Assembly: GCF_041435015.1 (NCBI RefSeq)
Contig: NZ_CP107989.1
Location: 3,224,001 to 3,288,000, forward strand
Source: Streptomyces canus
Lineage (GTDB): Bacteria; Actinomycetota; Actinomycetes; Streptomycetales; Streptomycetaceae
DNA: 64,000 nucleotides
Direction: 5' to 3'
In this document: piece by piece, positions 20,778-29,800 of the stretch
How positions within the stretch are numbered: the first letter of the stretch is position 1
How the letters are laid out: each line of letters opens with the position of its first letter
Position numbers and translations under genes: made by a program
The notes under the pieces: model-generated
What the model was told of the DNA's origin: nothing
The model's input: the letters and a program-made list of their open reading frames with translations, nothing else
Databases searched by the model: none

Positions 20778-20818
20778 GAAGCGCCCGCTCCCCACTGCAC
20801 CTCGGGGGCGGGCGCTTC
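20778..20818. terminator. Bidirectional terminator between prim-pol gene and ftsY
   Basis: GAAGCGCCCGC (20778-20788) pairs perfectly with GCGGGCGCTTC (20808-20818), flanked by short further pairing. It lies between two convergent genes whose stops are 100 bp apart. Confidence 0.8.
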
Positions 20819-20859
20819 TTCGCGCTCCACGGCTTCTCGCGCGCCGCGGGTACGGCGTC

Positions 20860-22053
20860 TCAGTCGCCGATCAGCGCATCCACGAACGCTTCCGGCTCGA
20901 ACGGCGCCAGGTCGTCGGCGCCCTCTCCGAGGCCGATCAGCTTGACCGGCACGCCCAGCTCACGCTGGACCGCGACCACGATGCCACCCTTGGCCGTGCC
21001 GTCCAGCTTGGTCAGGACGATGCCGGTGATGTCGACGACCTCGGCGAAGACGCGCGCCTGCACCAGGCCGTTCTGCCCGGTGGTGGCGTCCAGGACCAGC
21101 AGCACCTCGTCGACCGGAGCGTGCTTCTCGACGACCCGCTTGACCTTGCCGAGCTCGTCCATGAGACCGGTCTTGGTGTGCAGCCGTCCCGCGGTGTCGA
21201 TGAGGACCACGTCGACCCCCATCTCCTTGCCCTCCTTCACCGCATCGAAGGCGACGGAGGCGGGGTCGCCCCCCTCGGGCCCGCGCACGGTGTGGGCACC
21301 CACCCGCTCGCCCCAGGTCTGGAGCTGGTCGGCGGCGGCGGCACGGAAGGTGTCCGCGGCGCCCAGGACCACGCTCCGTCCGTCGGCCACGAGCACGCGC
21401 GCGAGCTTGCCGGTGGTGGTGGTCTTGCCGGTGCCGTTGACGCCGACGACCATCACGATGCCCGGCTTGCGCTCCTCGGGCTCGGTCTTCACCGTGCGGT
21501 CGACCTCGGTGCCGACCAGCTTGAGCAGCTCGTCGCGCAACAGCCCGCGCAGCTCGTCCGGGGTCCGCGTGCCGAGCACCTTCACCCGCTCACGCAGCCC
21601 GTCGACCAGCTCCTGGGTGGGGGCCACGCCGACGTCGGCGGTGAGGAGGGTGTCCTCGATCTCCTCCCAGGTGTCGTCGTCGAGGTGCTCGCGCGACAGG
21701 AGCGTGAGCAGCCCCTTGCCGAGCGCGTTCTGCGAGCGGGAGAGCCGGGAGCGCAGACGGACCAGGCGGCCGGCGGTGGGCTCCGGGACTTCGATCTCGG
21801 TCGGGGGAAGCTCTTCTACGACGGGCGGCGCCGAGCCGTCCGGAAGGTCCACCTCCTCTATGGTCCGGCGCGGTTCGTCGCGCGGCGTCTCGGCCTCGTC
21901 GCCGACGTGCGGCTCGGCCGGAGGGGCGGTGATGTCGGGCGCGGCGGGAGGCGGCGGGGGCAGCGGCTTCTTGCGCCGGCTGCCGACGACGAGCCCGCCG
22001 AGCACACCGAGCACGACCACGGCGATGACTACAGCAAGGATGACGGTTTCCAT
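20860..22053 (-). CDS. ftsY: Signal recognition particle receptor FtsY
   Basis: SRP receptor GTPase. 397 residues from the ATG at 22053. It begins with a true membrane span (TVILAVVIAVVVLGVLGGLVV), the form found in actinobacteria, then a Pro/Glu-rich linker and the NG domain: G1 VNGTGKTTTTGKLA, DTAGRLHTK, LTKLDGTAKGG. It docks the Ffh-ribosome complex at the membrane. A frame open to 22074 adds seven residues of no family character. Confidence 0.95.
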   Translation of the reverse strand: METVILAVVIAVVVLGVLGGLVVGSRRKKPLPPPPPAAPDITAPPAEPHVGDEAETPRDEPRRTIEEVDLPDGSAPPVVEELPPTEIEVPEPTAGRLVRLRSRLSRSQNALGKGLLTLLSREHLDDDTWEEIEDTLLTADVGVAPTQELVDGLRERVKVLGTRTPDELRGLLRDELLKLVGTEVDRTVKTEPEERKPGIVMVVGVNGTGKTTTTGKLARVLVADGRSVVLGAADTFRAAAADQLQTWGERVGAHTVRGPEGGDPASVAFDAVKEGKEMGVDVVLIDTAGRLHTKTGLMDELGKVKRVVEKHAPVDEVLLVLDATTGQNGLVQARVFAEVVDITGIVLTKLDGTAKGGIVVAVQRELGVPVKLIGLGEGADDLAPFEPEAFVDALIGD

Positions 22054-22133
22054 AACGCACCCAGTATCGGCCATGGGTCACGGCCGAACCCAGCTCGTGT
22101 TTTCACACGGGGAAAATAGCCACAAAATGGCTT

Positions 22134-22146
22134 TTAGTATGACTAA
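22134..22146. promoter_or_regulatory. Palindromic operator candidate before the permease gene
   Basis: TTAGT-ATG-ACTAA, a perfect 5-bp inverted repeat 16 bp before the permease start, in an A/T-rich island (about 22100-22150) unusual for this genome. It likely overlaps the promoter. The regulator is unknown. Confidence 0.45.
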
Positions 22147-22162
22147 TGTACGATGGCTGCCC

Positions 22163-23584
22163 ATGAGCGGTCTCGAAGTCCACGGCCTCGAACAGATCCC
22201 CGAGGCCGAGCGCACCGCGAAGACACGTGAGCTCTTCCCCACCTGGGCCGCCGCCAACATCAGCGTCCTGCTCCTGACCATGGGAGCGGGCCTGTCCGTC
22301 TCGTACGGCCTCGGTTTCTGGCAGATCCTGGTCGTCGGCGTCACCGCGCCGATCGTGTCGTACGGCTTGGTCGGGCTGATCGGAATCGCCGGTAAGCGCG
22401 GCGGCGCGCCCGGCATGGCGCTGTCCCGGGCGGTGTTCGGACAGCGGGGCAATCTGCTGCCCGGGGCGCTGATCTGGGTCGCCCGCTGGGGCTGGGAGAC
22501 GATCAACGCGGTGACCGGTGCGTACGCGCTGCTCAGCGTCCTGGACATCCTCTTCGGCGTCCGCAGCGGCACCGCGCTGATCGTCGTGACGCTGCTGCTC
22601 TTCGTGGTCGCGAGCTTCGCGATCTCGGGTCTGGGCATCAACGCCGTACAGAGGTGCGCCACCTGGGCCGCCTGGCTCTTCGGCGCCTTCTCCGTCCTGG
22701 TGCTCGCGCGTCTGGTCGTCGACACGGACTGGGCTGAGGTCTTCGGGCAGGGCGCGGGACCGGTGTCGGCGATGATCGCGGCCATCGGCCTGATCGCCGC
22801 GGGCGGGATCAGCTGGGTGCCCTCCTCCCCCGACTTCACGCGCTATCTGCCGGGTACGGCCTCCTCGGCGGCGATCGTACGCAACACGGTGGGGGGTGCC
22901 GGCGTCGTCGTCCTGCCGCTGGTCCTCATGGGCATGGTCATGGCGTCCGCGACCCCGGACCTGGCCTCCACCCCGGACCCGGTCTCCTTTCTGGGCGAGA
23001 TCCTTCCGCTCTGGCTCGCCGTCCCCTACCTCCTGATCGCCCTGGCCGGCACGCTGCTGATCAACTCGATGTCCATGTACTCAGCGGGCTTCACCGCGCA
23101 GACCCTCGGCTTCCGGGTCCAGCGGCACTGGGCGGTCTCGGTCAACGCGGTGATCTCACTCGTCCTCGGCGGTGTCCTCATGCTGGCCGCGACGAGCTTC
23201 CTGGACACGTTCGTCGCCTTCCTCTCCCTTCTCGCGGTGGCCTTCTCGGCGTGGGCCGGGGTCTTCGGCGCGGACCTGCTGCGCCGGACGTCGTACGACG
23301 GCGAGGCCCTGCTCGACACGACACGGACGAGCGCCTACTGGTACCGGGGCGGCTTCAGCCCGGCGGCGGTCACCGCGTGGGCGGCCGGGCTCGGTGCCGG
23401 GCTGCTGTTCACCACCTGCGACTGGTTCACCGGGCCGCTCGCCTCGAACAACCCGGTTGGCGAGTACGGCCTCGGCTGGGCGGCGACGATCGTGATCTCC
23501 GGGCTCCTGTACATGGTCCTGCCGAAGCCGGCGACCGCCGAACCGGACGGACGGTCGACCGAACGAGTCGACGCCATCATCTGA
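22163..23584 (+). CDS. NCS1-family nucleobase (cytosine-type) permease
   Basis: 473-residue polytopic membrane protein with about 12 hydrophobic segments. NCS1 (CodB/Fcy) signatures: FPTWAAANISVLLLTMGAG near the N-terminus, GKRGGAPGMALSRAVFGQRGNLLPGALIWVARWGWETINA, and WVPSSPDFTRYLP in the centre. Such proteins import cytosine, purines, allantoin or related compounds with H+ or Na+. The start at 22163 (MSGLEVHGLEQIPEAERTAK) follows the A/T-rich promoter region; the far longer open frame is antisense to ftsY and was rejected. No catabolic gene is adjacent, so the substrate is uncertain. Confidence 0.88.
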   Translation: MSGLEVHGLEQIPEAERTAKTRELFPTWAAANISVLLLTMGAGLSVSYGLGFWQILVVGVTAPIVSYGLVGLIGIAGKRGGAPGMALSRAVFGQRGNLLPGALIWVARWGWETINAVTGAYALLSVLDILFGVRSGTALIVVTLLLFVVASFAISGLGINAVQRCATWAAWLFGAFSVLVLARLVVDTDWAEVFGQGAGPVSAMIAAIGLIAAGGISWVPSSPDFTRYLPGTASSAAIVRNTVGGAGVVVLPLVLMGMVMASATPDLASTPDPVSFLGEILPLWLAVPYLLIALAGTLLINSMSMYSAGFTAQTLGFRVQRHWAVSVNAVISLVLGGVLMLAATSFLDTFVAFLSLLAVAFSAWAGVFGADLLRRTSYDGEALLDTTRTSAYWYRGGFSPAAVTAWAAGLGAGLLFTTCDWFTGPLASNNPVGEYGLGWAATIVISGLLYMVLPKPATAEPDGRSTERVDAII

Positions 23585-23683
23585 TCCGGCACGCACCCTA
23601 CGGCCCGCGTGCCGACTCCATAGCAATCTGACGCCTCGTCAGTTACCGTCCCCGCACCACCCGCCCGGTGAAGGGGGACCCCC

Positions 23684-24655
23684 ATGCCCGTCACGGTCGT
23701 CCGTTTCAACCTCGTCGAGCCCGGCGCGACGCCCGCCTCCCTCAGCGCCCGCTACCGGGCCGCCCTGGACATGGCCGCGTACGCCGACGAGCACGGGATC
23801 ACCACCGTGCAGACCGAGGAGCACCACGGCGTCGACAACAACTGGCTGCCGTCGCCGTTCGCCTTCGCGGGCGCGGTGTTCGGCGCGACGCGGAGGATCG
23901 CGGTCACCGTCTCCGCCGTGATCGGCCCGCTGCACGACCCTCTCCGTCTGGCCGAGGAGATCGCCGTACTGGATCTGCTGAGCGGCGGACGGCTGGTGAC
24001 GGTCGCCGGGATCGGGTACCGGCCCGAGGAGTACGCCCTGTTCGACGTGGAGTGGAGCCGACGGGGCCGCCTGCAGGACGAGCTGCTGGAGACTTTGCTG
24101 AAGGCCTGGACCGGCGAGGAGTTCGCGTACCGGGGTCGTCCGGTACGCATCACCCCGCGCCCCTTCACCGACCCGCACCCCCTCCTCCTGGTCGGCGGCT
24201 CCTCCAAGGCCGCGGCCCGCCGAGCCGCCCGCCTCGGCCTTCCCTTCTTCCCCAGCGCCCACCTCCCGGAACTGGAGGCGTACTACAAGGAGCGGCTCGT
24301 CGAGTACGGCACCGAGGGCTGGACCATGATGCCGACGGCCGAGACACCGTTGCTGCACATCGCCGAGAACCCGGACGAGGCGTGGGCGCGTCACGGGGAG
24401 CACTTCCTCCACGAGGCCCGGACCTACGCCTCCTGGCAGTCCGGCGACATCCACTCGGCGGTGCGGTCGGCGGCCGCGAGCGTGGAGGAGCTGCGCGCGG
24501 AGGGCGTGTACCGGATCCTGACGCCGGACGAGTGCGTGGAGCAGGGGCTCGACAACCTCGTCCTGCATCCGCTGGCGGGCGGTATGCCGGTGGAGGAGGG
24601 GTGGCGGAGCCTGCGGTTGTTCGCGGAACGAGTGATTCCGGCACTGAACGGCTGA
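23684..24655 (+). CDS. LLM-class (luciferase-like) oxidoreductase, probably F420-dependent
   Basis: 323-residue TIM-barrel protein of the luciferase-like monooxygenase superfamily: N-terminal strand VVRFNLVEPG, the TEEHHG segment typical of the family, AVTVSAVIGPLHDPLRLAEEIAVLDLLSGGRL, and GIGYRPEEYALF. Actinobacterial members mostly use F420 or FMN. F420 is available here, since cofC is in the window. Substrate unknown. It follows the permease gene by 99 bp on the same strand and precedes a small unknown gene. Confidence 0.85.
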   Translation: MPVTVVRFNLVEPGATPASLSARYRAALDMAAYADEHGITTVQTEEHHGVDNNWLPSPFAFAGAVFGATRRIAVTVSAVIGPLHDPLRLAEEIAVLDLLSGGRLVTVAGIGYRPEEYALFDVEWSRRGRLQDELLETLLKAWTGEEFAYRGRPVRITPRPFTDPHPLLLVGGSSKAAARRAARLGLPFFPSAHLPELEAYYKERLVEYGTEGWTMMPTAETPLLHIAENPDEAWARHGEHFLHEARTYASWQSGDIHSAVRSAAASVEELRAEGVYRILTPDECVEQGLDNLVLHPLAGGMPVEEGWRSLRLFAERVIPALNG

Positions 24656-24707
24656 GCCGGGCGTTATCCGGTGGTCGACGAGGACTCGGCGATGCTCCAC
24701 TGAGCCC

Positions 24708-25085
24708 ATGAGCCTGTTGGTGGACGTCTTCGTCCGGGAGCCGGACGGCAAGCGGCGGATACTTGACGTGCCGGAGGGCGTGTACCACTCCGGCGGCTTC
24801 GAGTCGTGGCGTACGACGGTGTGGGGCTCGGAGTTCGTGCGCTCGCTCGGTGCGCGCTTCCTGCCCGTACTGGCCGAGGACGACCTCCATGTCGAGGCCG
24901 AGGACGTGCCGGAGTTCCGGCGCGAGGTGGCCCTGCTGCGCTCCCGTCTGGACGAGGTCGCCCACGGCACGCAGCGGCCACGGACCGTCGAGGAGCACCG
25001 GCACCAGATCGACACTCGGTTGCGGATCATCGAGGAGAGCATCCGCAAGGCCCTGGAGATCGGCGGCGGCGTCCTCATCTGGTGA
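24708..25085 (+). CDS. Conserved hypothetical protein
   Basis: 125 residues; I do not recognise a characterised family. The N-terminal half is beta-like (LVDVFVREPDGKRRILDVPEG, followed by a Trp/Phe-rich stretch). The C-terminal half is a charged helix (FRREVALLRSRLDEV, RLRIIEESIRKALEIGG). No signal peptide or membrane span. It is 52 bp after the LLM oxidoreductase on the same strand and may share its transcript. The N-terminal pattern suggests a small immunity-like or binding fold, but that is a guess. Confidence 0.7.
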   Translation: MSLLVDVFVREPDGKRRILDVPEGVYHSGGFESWRTTVWGSEFVRSLGARFLPVLAEDDLHVEAEDVPEFRREVALLRSRLDEVAHGTQRPRTVEEHRHQIDTRLRIIEESIRKALEIGGGVLIW

Positions 25086-25098
25086 CGCACGCAAACAA

Positions 25099-25140
25099 CC
25101 GCCGCCCCCGGTCCAGCGGTTGCCGGATCGGGGGCGGCGG
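25099..25140. terminator. Bidirectional terminator before glcP end
   Basis: CCGCCGCCCCCG (25099-25110) and CGGGGGCGGCGG (25129-25140) form a perfect 12-bp stem between the stops of two convergent genes. Confidence 0.8.
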
Positions 25141-25199
25141 ACGGTGCGAGGAGAAGGGCAGCGGGGTGTTGGCCCCTCCCCCCGGGTTCGCGTGGGCCG

Positions 25200-26618
25200 T
25201 CAGCCCATCTCCTCCAGCTTCTTGCCCTTCGTCTCCTTGACGTACTTGAGGACGAACGGAATGGAGAGCGCGGCGAAGACCGTGTAGATCACGTAGGTCG
25301 CGGAGAGGTTCCAGTCGGCCAGCGACGGGAAGCTCGCGGTGATGGCCCAGTTGGCGATCCACTGCGCGGACGCGGCCACACCGAGCGCGGCGGCGCGAAT
25401 CCGGTTCGGGAACATCTCGCCGAGGAAGACCCAGACGACCACACCCCAGGACAGGGCGAAGAACAGGACGAAGACGTGCGCGGCGATCAGTGCGGTCCAG
25501 CCCTGCGCGGCCGGCAGCTTGCCGTCGACCAGGTCGAAGGAGAACGCCCACGCCTCCAGTGCGAGACCGATCACCATGCCGACCGAGCCGATCAGGGCGA
25601 GCGGCCGACGGCCGACGCGGTCCACGAAGATCATCGCGATCACGGTGCCGACGATGTTGATGATCGACGTCGTGAAGGAGTAGAAGAACGAGTCCGTCGG
25701 GTCGACGCCGACCGACTGCCACAGCGTCGAGGAGTAGTAGAACGCGACGTTGATGCCGACGAACTGCTGGAAGACCGAGAGGCCGATGCCGACCCAGACG
25801 ATCGGCTTGAAGAAGAAGCTCCCGCCGAGCAGGTCCTTGAACGTCGACTTGTGCTCGCTCTTCATGGCGTGCTCGATCTCGGCCACGCGCGCGTCGAGGT
25901 CGATCTTGTCGCCCTCGACCTCCTCGAGGATCTCCCGGGCACGCTCGTGCTTGCCGACGGAGATCAAAAAGCGCGGGGACTCGGGGATGGCGAAGGAGAG
26001 CAGGCCGTAGAGGACGGCCGGGATCACCATGACGCCGAGCATGACCTGCCAGGCCTCGAGCCCCATCAGCTTGCCGCGCTGGTCACCGCCGGCCGCGTTC
26101 AGCAGGCCCCAGTTGACCAGCTGCGAGATGGCGATGCCGATGACGATCGCGGCCTGCTGGAAGGACCCGAGGCGACCGCGGTAGGCCGGCGGGGCGACCT
26201 CGGCGATGTAGGCGGGGCCGATGACCGAGGCCATACCGATGGCGAAGCCGCCGACGATCCGCCAGAACGCCAGGTCGTACAGCGCGAAGGGCAGCGCCGA
26301 GCCGACGGCGGAGATCGTGAAGAGGACGGCTGAGATCTGCATGCACCGGATACGGCCGATGCGGTCCGCGATACGTCCCGCGGTCGCCGCGCCGATCGCA
26401 CAGCCGATCAGGGCGATGGCGATGACCTGCGCCAGGGCCGCGGAACCGATGTCGTAACGGCCCCGGATGGCCTCGACAGCGCCGTTGATCACGGAGCTGT
26501 CGTAGCCGAAGAGGAAACCGCCCATCGCGGCCGCCGCCGCGATGAAGATGACGTGCCCGAGATGATCGGGGTGAGCCGCCTGGGCTCCTGACTTGGACGC
26601 CTGCTCTGTGCTGGTCAC
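25200..26618 (-). CDS. glcP: Glucose permease GlcP (MFS sugar porter)
   Basis: Major-facilitator glucose/H+ symporter. 472 residues from the GTG at 26618, which has GAGGAG upstream; this length equals the S. coelicolor GlcP as I recall it. 12 spans. Sugar-porter signatures: GFLFGYDSSVINGA, GRIADRIGR, PESPRFLI, QQFVGINVAFYYSS and DRVGRRPLALIG. Streptomyces takes up glucose through this permease rather than a PTS. Its neighbour is smc on the same strand, but the 187-bp gap with two palindromes shows that it has its own regulated promoter. Confidence 0.93.
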   Translation of the reverse strand: MTSTEQASKSGAQAAHPDHLGHVIFIAAAAAMGGFLFGYDSSVINGAVEAIRGRYDIGSAALAQVIAIALIGCAIGAATAGRIADRIGRIRCMQISAVLFTISAVGSALPFALYDLAFWRIVGGFAIGMASVIGPAYIAEVAPPAYRGRLGSFQQAAIVIGIAISQLVNWGLLNAAGGDQRGKLMGLEAWQVMLGVMVIPAVLYGLLSFAIPESPRFLISVGKHERAREILEEVEGDKIDLDARVAEIEHAMKSEHKSTFKDLLGGSFFFKPIVWVGIGLSVFQQFVGINVAFYYSSTLWQSVGVDPTDSFFYSFTTSIINIVGTVIAMIFVDRVGRRPLALIGSVGMVIGLALEAWAFSFDLVDGKLPAAQGWTALIAAHVFVLFFALSWGVVVWVFLGEMFPNRIRAAALGVAASAQWIANWAITASFPSLADWNLSATYVIYTVFAALSIPFVLKYVKETKGKKLEEMG

Positions 26619-26715
26619 GTGTACTCCTCGGGCCACCGGCAACGCTGCCGGCTGGGGGCGACCCTTCCAGATAGGTGGTACCTGAAGGTAAAAACAACAT
26701 TGCCGAGACTATGCC

Positions 26716-26730
26716 TTCAAGTTTCGAAGT
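26716..26730. promoter_or_regulatory. Upstream glcP palindrome, site 1
   Basis: TTCAAGTTTCGAAGT, an imperfect version of the palindrome at 26779. It is close to a possible glcP promoter (minus strand TTGTTT near 26700, TATCTG 18 bp on). It shares 13 of 15 bases with site 2, which suggests one regulator binding both. Confidence 0.6.
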
Positions 26731-26778
26731 CAAGAGGGCGGCTGGTGTGAGATTGCAGGTACGTCTGACCTGGATGTG

Positions 26779-26793
26779 TTCAAGTCTTGAAGT
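26779..26793. promoter_or_regulatory. Upstream glcP palindrome, site 2
   Basis: TTCAAGTCTTGAAGT contains the perfect inverted repeat TTCAAG-T-CTTGAA. It starts 63 bp from the start of site 1, about six helical turns, and ends just after smc. It could be an operator for sugar control of glcP; the protein is not known from sequence. Confidence 0.6.
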
Positions 26794-26805
26794 ATTGAAG
26801 GAGGG

Positions 26806-29800
26806 CTAGCGGAGCCGCTGTGAAATCACCTTCGACACACCGTCGCCCTGCATGGAAACGCCGTACAGCGCGTCGGCGACCTCCATGGTCCGCTTCTGGT
26901 GCGTGATCACGATGAGCTGCGAGGCCTCCTGCAGCTCCTGCATGATGCGGATCAGCCGCTGCAGGTTGGTGTCGTCGAGGGCGGCCTCGACCTCGTCCAT
27001 GACGTAGAACGGGCTGGGCCGAGCCTTGAAGATCGACACCAGCAACGCTACGGCGGTGAGCGAGCGCTCGCCACCGGAGAGCAGCGACAGCCGCTTGACC
27101 TTCTTGCCCGGCGGACGGGCCTCGACGTCCACGCCGGTGGTGAGCATGTTGTCGGGGTCGGTCAGGATGAGCCGCCCCTCGCCGCCCGGGAAGAGCCGGC
27201 TGAAGACACCCTCGAACTCCCGGGCCGTGTCCCGGTATGCCTCGGTGAATACCTGCTCGACGCGCTCATCTACCTCCTTCACCACTTGAAGCAGGTCGGT
27301 GCGGGTCTTCTTCAGGTCCTCCAACTGCTCACTGAGGAACTTGTGCCGCTCCTCCAGCGCCGCGAACTCCTCCAGGGCGAGCGGATTGACCTTGCCGAGC
27401 TGCTGATACGCCCTCTCGGCCGCCTTGAGCCGCTTCTCCTGCTCGGCACGGTGGAACTGCTTCGGCTGGTTGCGCGGATGCTCCGGATCGTCGGGCAGTT
27501 CCTCGCCCTCGGCGGGCGGGGAAGGCGGTACCGGCTGGTGGGGGCCGTACTCGTCGATGAGCCCCGCCGGTTCGACACCCAGTTCTTCCAGCGCCTTGGT
27601 CTCCAGCTGCTCGATCCGCATCCGCTTCTCGGCGCCGAGCACCTCGCCGCGGTGGACGGAGTCGGTCAGCTTGTCGAGCTCGGACTTGAGATCGCGGCCG
27701 GTGTTCCGTGCGGCGGTCAACTCCCGTTCCCGCAGCGCCTTGGCGGCGTCGGCGGCGGTCCGCTCCTCGTCCGCGCGCGCGAGGGACACCTCGACGTGCG
27801 CGAGCAGCTGCCGCGCACCGGAGGCGACAGCCTCGGCCACGGCGGCCTCGTGGCGCAGCCGGGCCCGCCGCTGTTCGGCACGCGCGCGTGCGTCGCGCTC
27901 CGCACGGGCGGCTCGGTCGAGGGAGTCGGCCCGTCCGGCAAGCCCCTTGACCCGCTCCTCATGGGTACGGACCTGGAGGCGGGCCTCCATCTCGGTCTGG
28001 CGGGCGTTGGCCCCGTCGGCGGCGAGACGGTCCCGTACCGACGTGTCGGGCTCCTCCTCCACCGGCATCTCCTCGGCGACGGCGAGCCGTTCGGCGAGTT
28101 CCTCGACCTCCTCGAGCGCCTTCTCCAGGGCGTCCTGCGCTCGCGCGGCCGCCGCGGTGGACCGCTCCGCCTCGCCGGCGGCACCTTTCGCCTGGCCGGC
28201 GAGGCGGCCGAGCTGCTGGGCGACGGCTGACTTCTCCCGGTCCGCGGCGCGGCGGCGCTCTCCGAGCTCCTCGACCAGTGCGGCTGATGCTGTGCGGCGC
28301 TCGACTGCGGTGTGCTGGGCCTCAGTGAGTTCCTCGCAGCGGATGGCCAGCTCTTCGAGTTCGACGGCCGCTTCGTCGACTGAGGCCTGTACTTCGAGGA
28401 GGCTCGGGGCGCCCGCGGAGCCGCCGTGGGCGAAATGGGCGCCCAGGAGGTCGCCTTCGGCGGTCACTGCGGTGAGGTGGGGGTTGGCGTAGACGAGGTC
28501 TTCGGCGTCTTCGAGGGTGCCGACGACGACGATGCCGTGGAGGAGGCGTCTTACTGCGGGGAGGAGGTCCTGGGGGGCGCGGACGAGGTCTGCCGCGTGC
28601 TGATGCGTGGCGTCTGCGGGGCCGTCGTGGCTGGTCGCGCCCCGCGGCGGAGCCGCACTTTGATGCAGGCCCGCGGCCCTGAAGGGCGCGTCTTCGGCGC
28701 CGCCTGCCAGGAGGAGTGACGCTCGTCCTGCGTCCTGTTTCCGCAGCAGGCGGATCGCGTCCGCCGCTGCCGACGGGGAGGTCACCGCGAGGGCGTCCGC
28801 TGCCGCGCCGAACGCCGCCGCCAAGGCTGCCTCGTGCCCCGGAGTCACCGTCAGGAGTTCCGCCGCCGGACCCAGCAAGCCTGTGAGACGATCCTTCGCG
28901 CCCAGCAGCGCTCCCGTCCCGTCCTTCCTCCGCAGTCCCATTGCCAGCGCCTCATGCCGGGCCTGCGTCGCCGCGCGTCTGCGTTCCGCCGCCGTGACCG
29001 CCTCTCGGGCCACGGTCAGGGCTGCCTCCGCCTCGGCGAGCTGTCGCTTCGCCGCGTCGTGCCGCTCCGCCAGTTCCGCGTCGCCCGCGTCCAGGCCGTC
29101 CACCTCGGCCTTCAGTGCCTCGTACTCCTCCTGCGCGGCGACCGCCCGCTCCTGGGACTCGTCCCGGGTGGCGGCGAGGCGGTCGATCTCGGCCTGGGCG
29201 GAGGCGGCGCGGGAACGGGCCGCGTTGACCTGGCCGCCCAGCCGGGCGAGGCCCTCGCGGCGGTCTGCGATGGCGCGCGCGACGTCCTTGAGTCGCCGTT
29301 CCTCCTGGGTGAGTTCCCGCTCCAGGTCGGCGCGGTGCGCGACCGTGTCCTCCAGGGCGTGCTCGGCCGCCTCCAGCGCGGCCTCCAGCTCGGCCTCCTG
29401 CTCGCGGATGCGGGCGGCCTCGCGCTCCATGTCCTCGGGGTCGCGGCCCCGCCGTTCCTCGGGCGGCGCAGAGGTCGCGCTCTTCACGCGCGCGTCGGCC
29501 AGCGAGACCGTGCCGCGCACCCGCTCGGCGAGCTGGGAGAGCTCGTACCAGGTCTGCTGGGCCCGCTGGAGCCGGGGCGTGAGCTGTCGGACCTCGTCCT
29601 CCAGAAGCGCCTCCCGCTGGAGGGCCTTCTTCAGTTCCTGCTCGGCGCTCTCCTTGCGCTCCTTCAGCGCGGCCTCGTCCGCGACCTCGACCTGGAGCGC
29701 CTGTCGCAGCCGTACGAGATCGTCGGCGAGCAGCCGGAGGCGGGCGTCTCGCAGGTCGGCCTGGATGACGGCGGCCCGGCGGGCGACCGCGGCCTGGCGG

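Noticed and set aside
20942..23584. 880-codon reading of the permease
   Set aside because: The first 407 codons are antisense to ftsY and Ser/Arg/Thr-rich; the permease starts at 22163.
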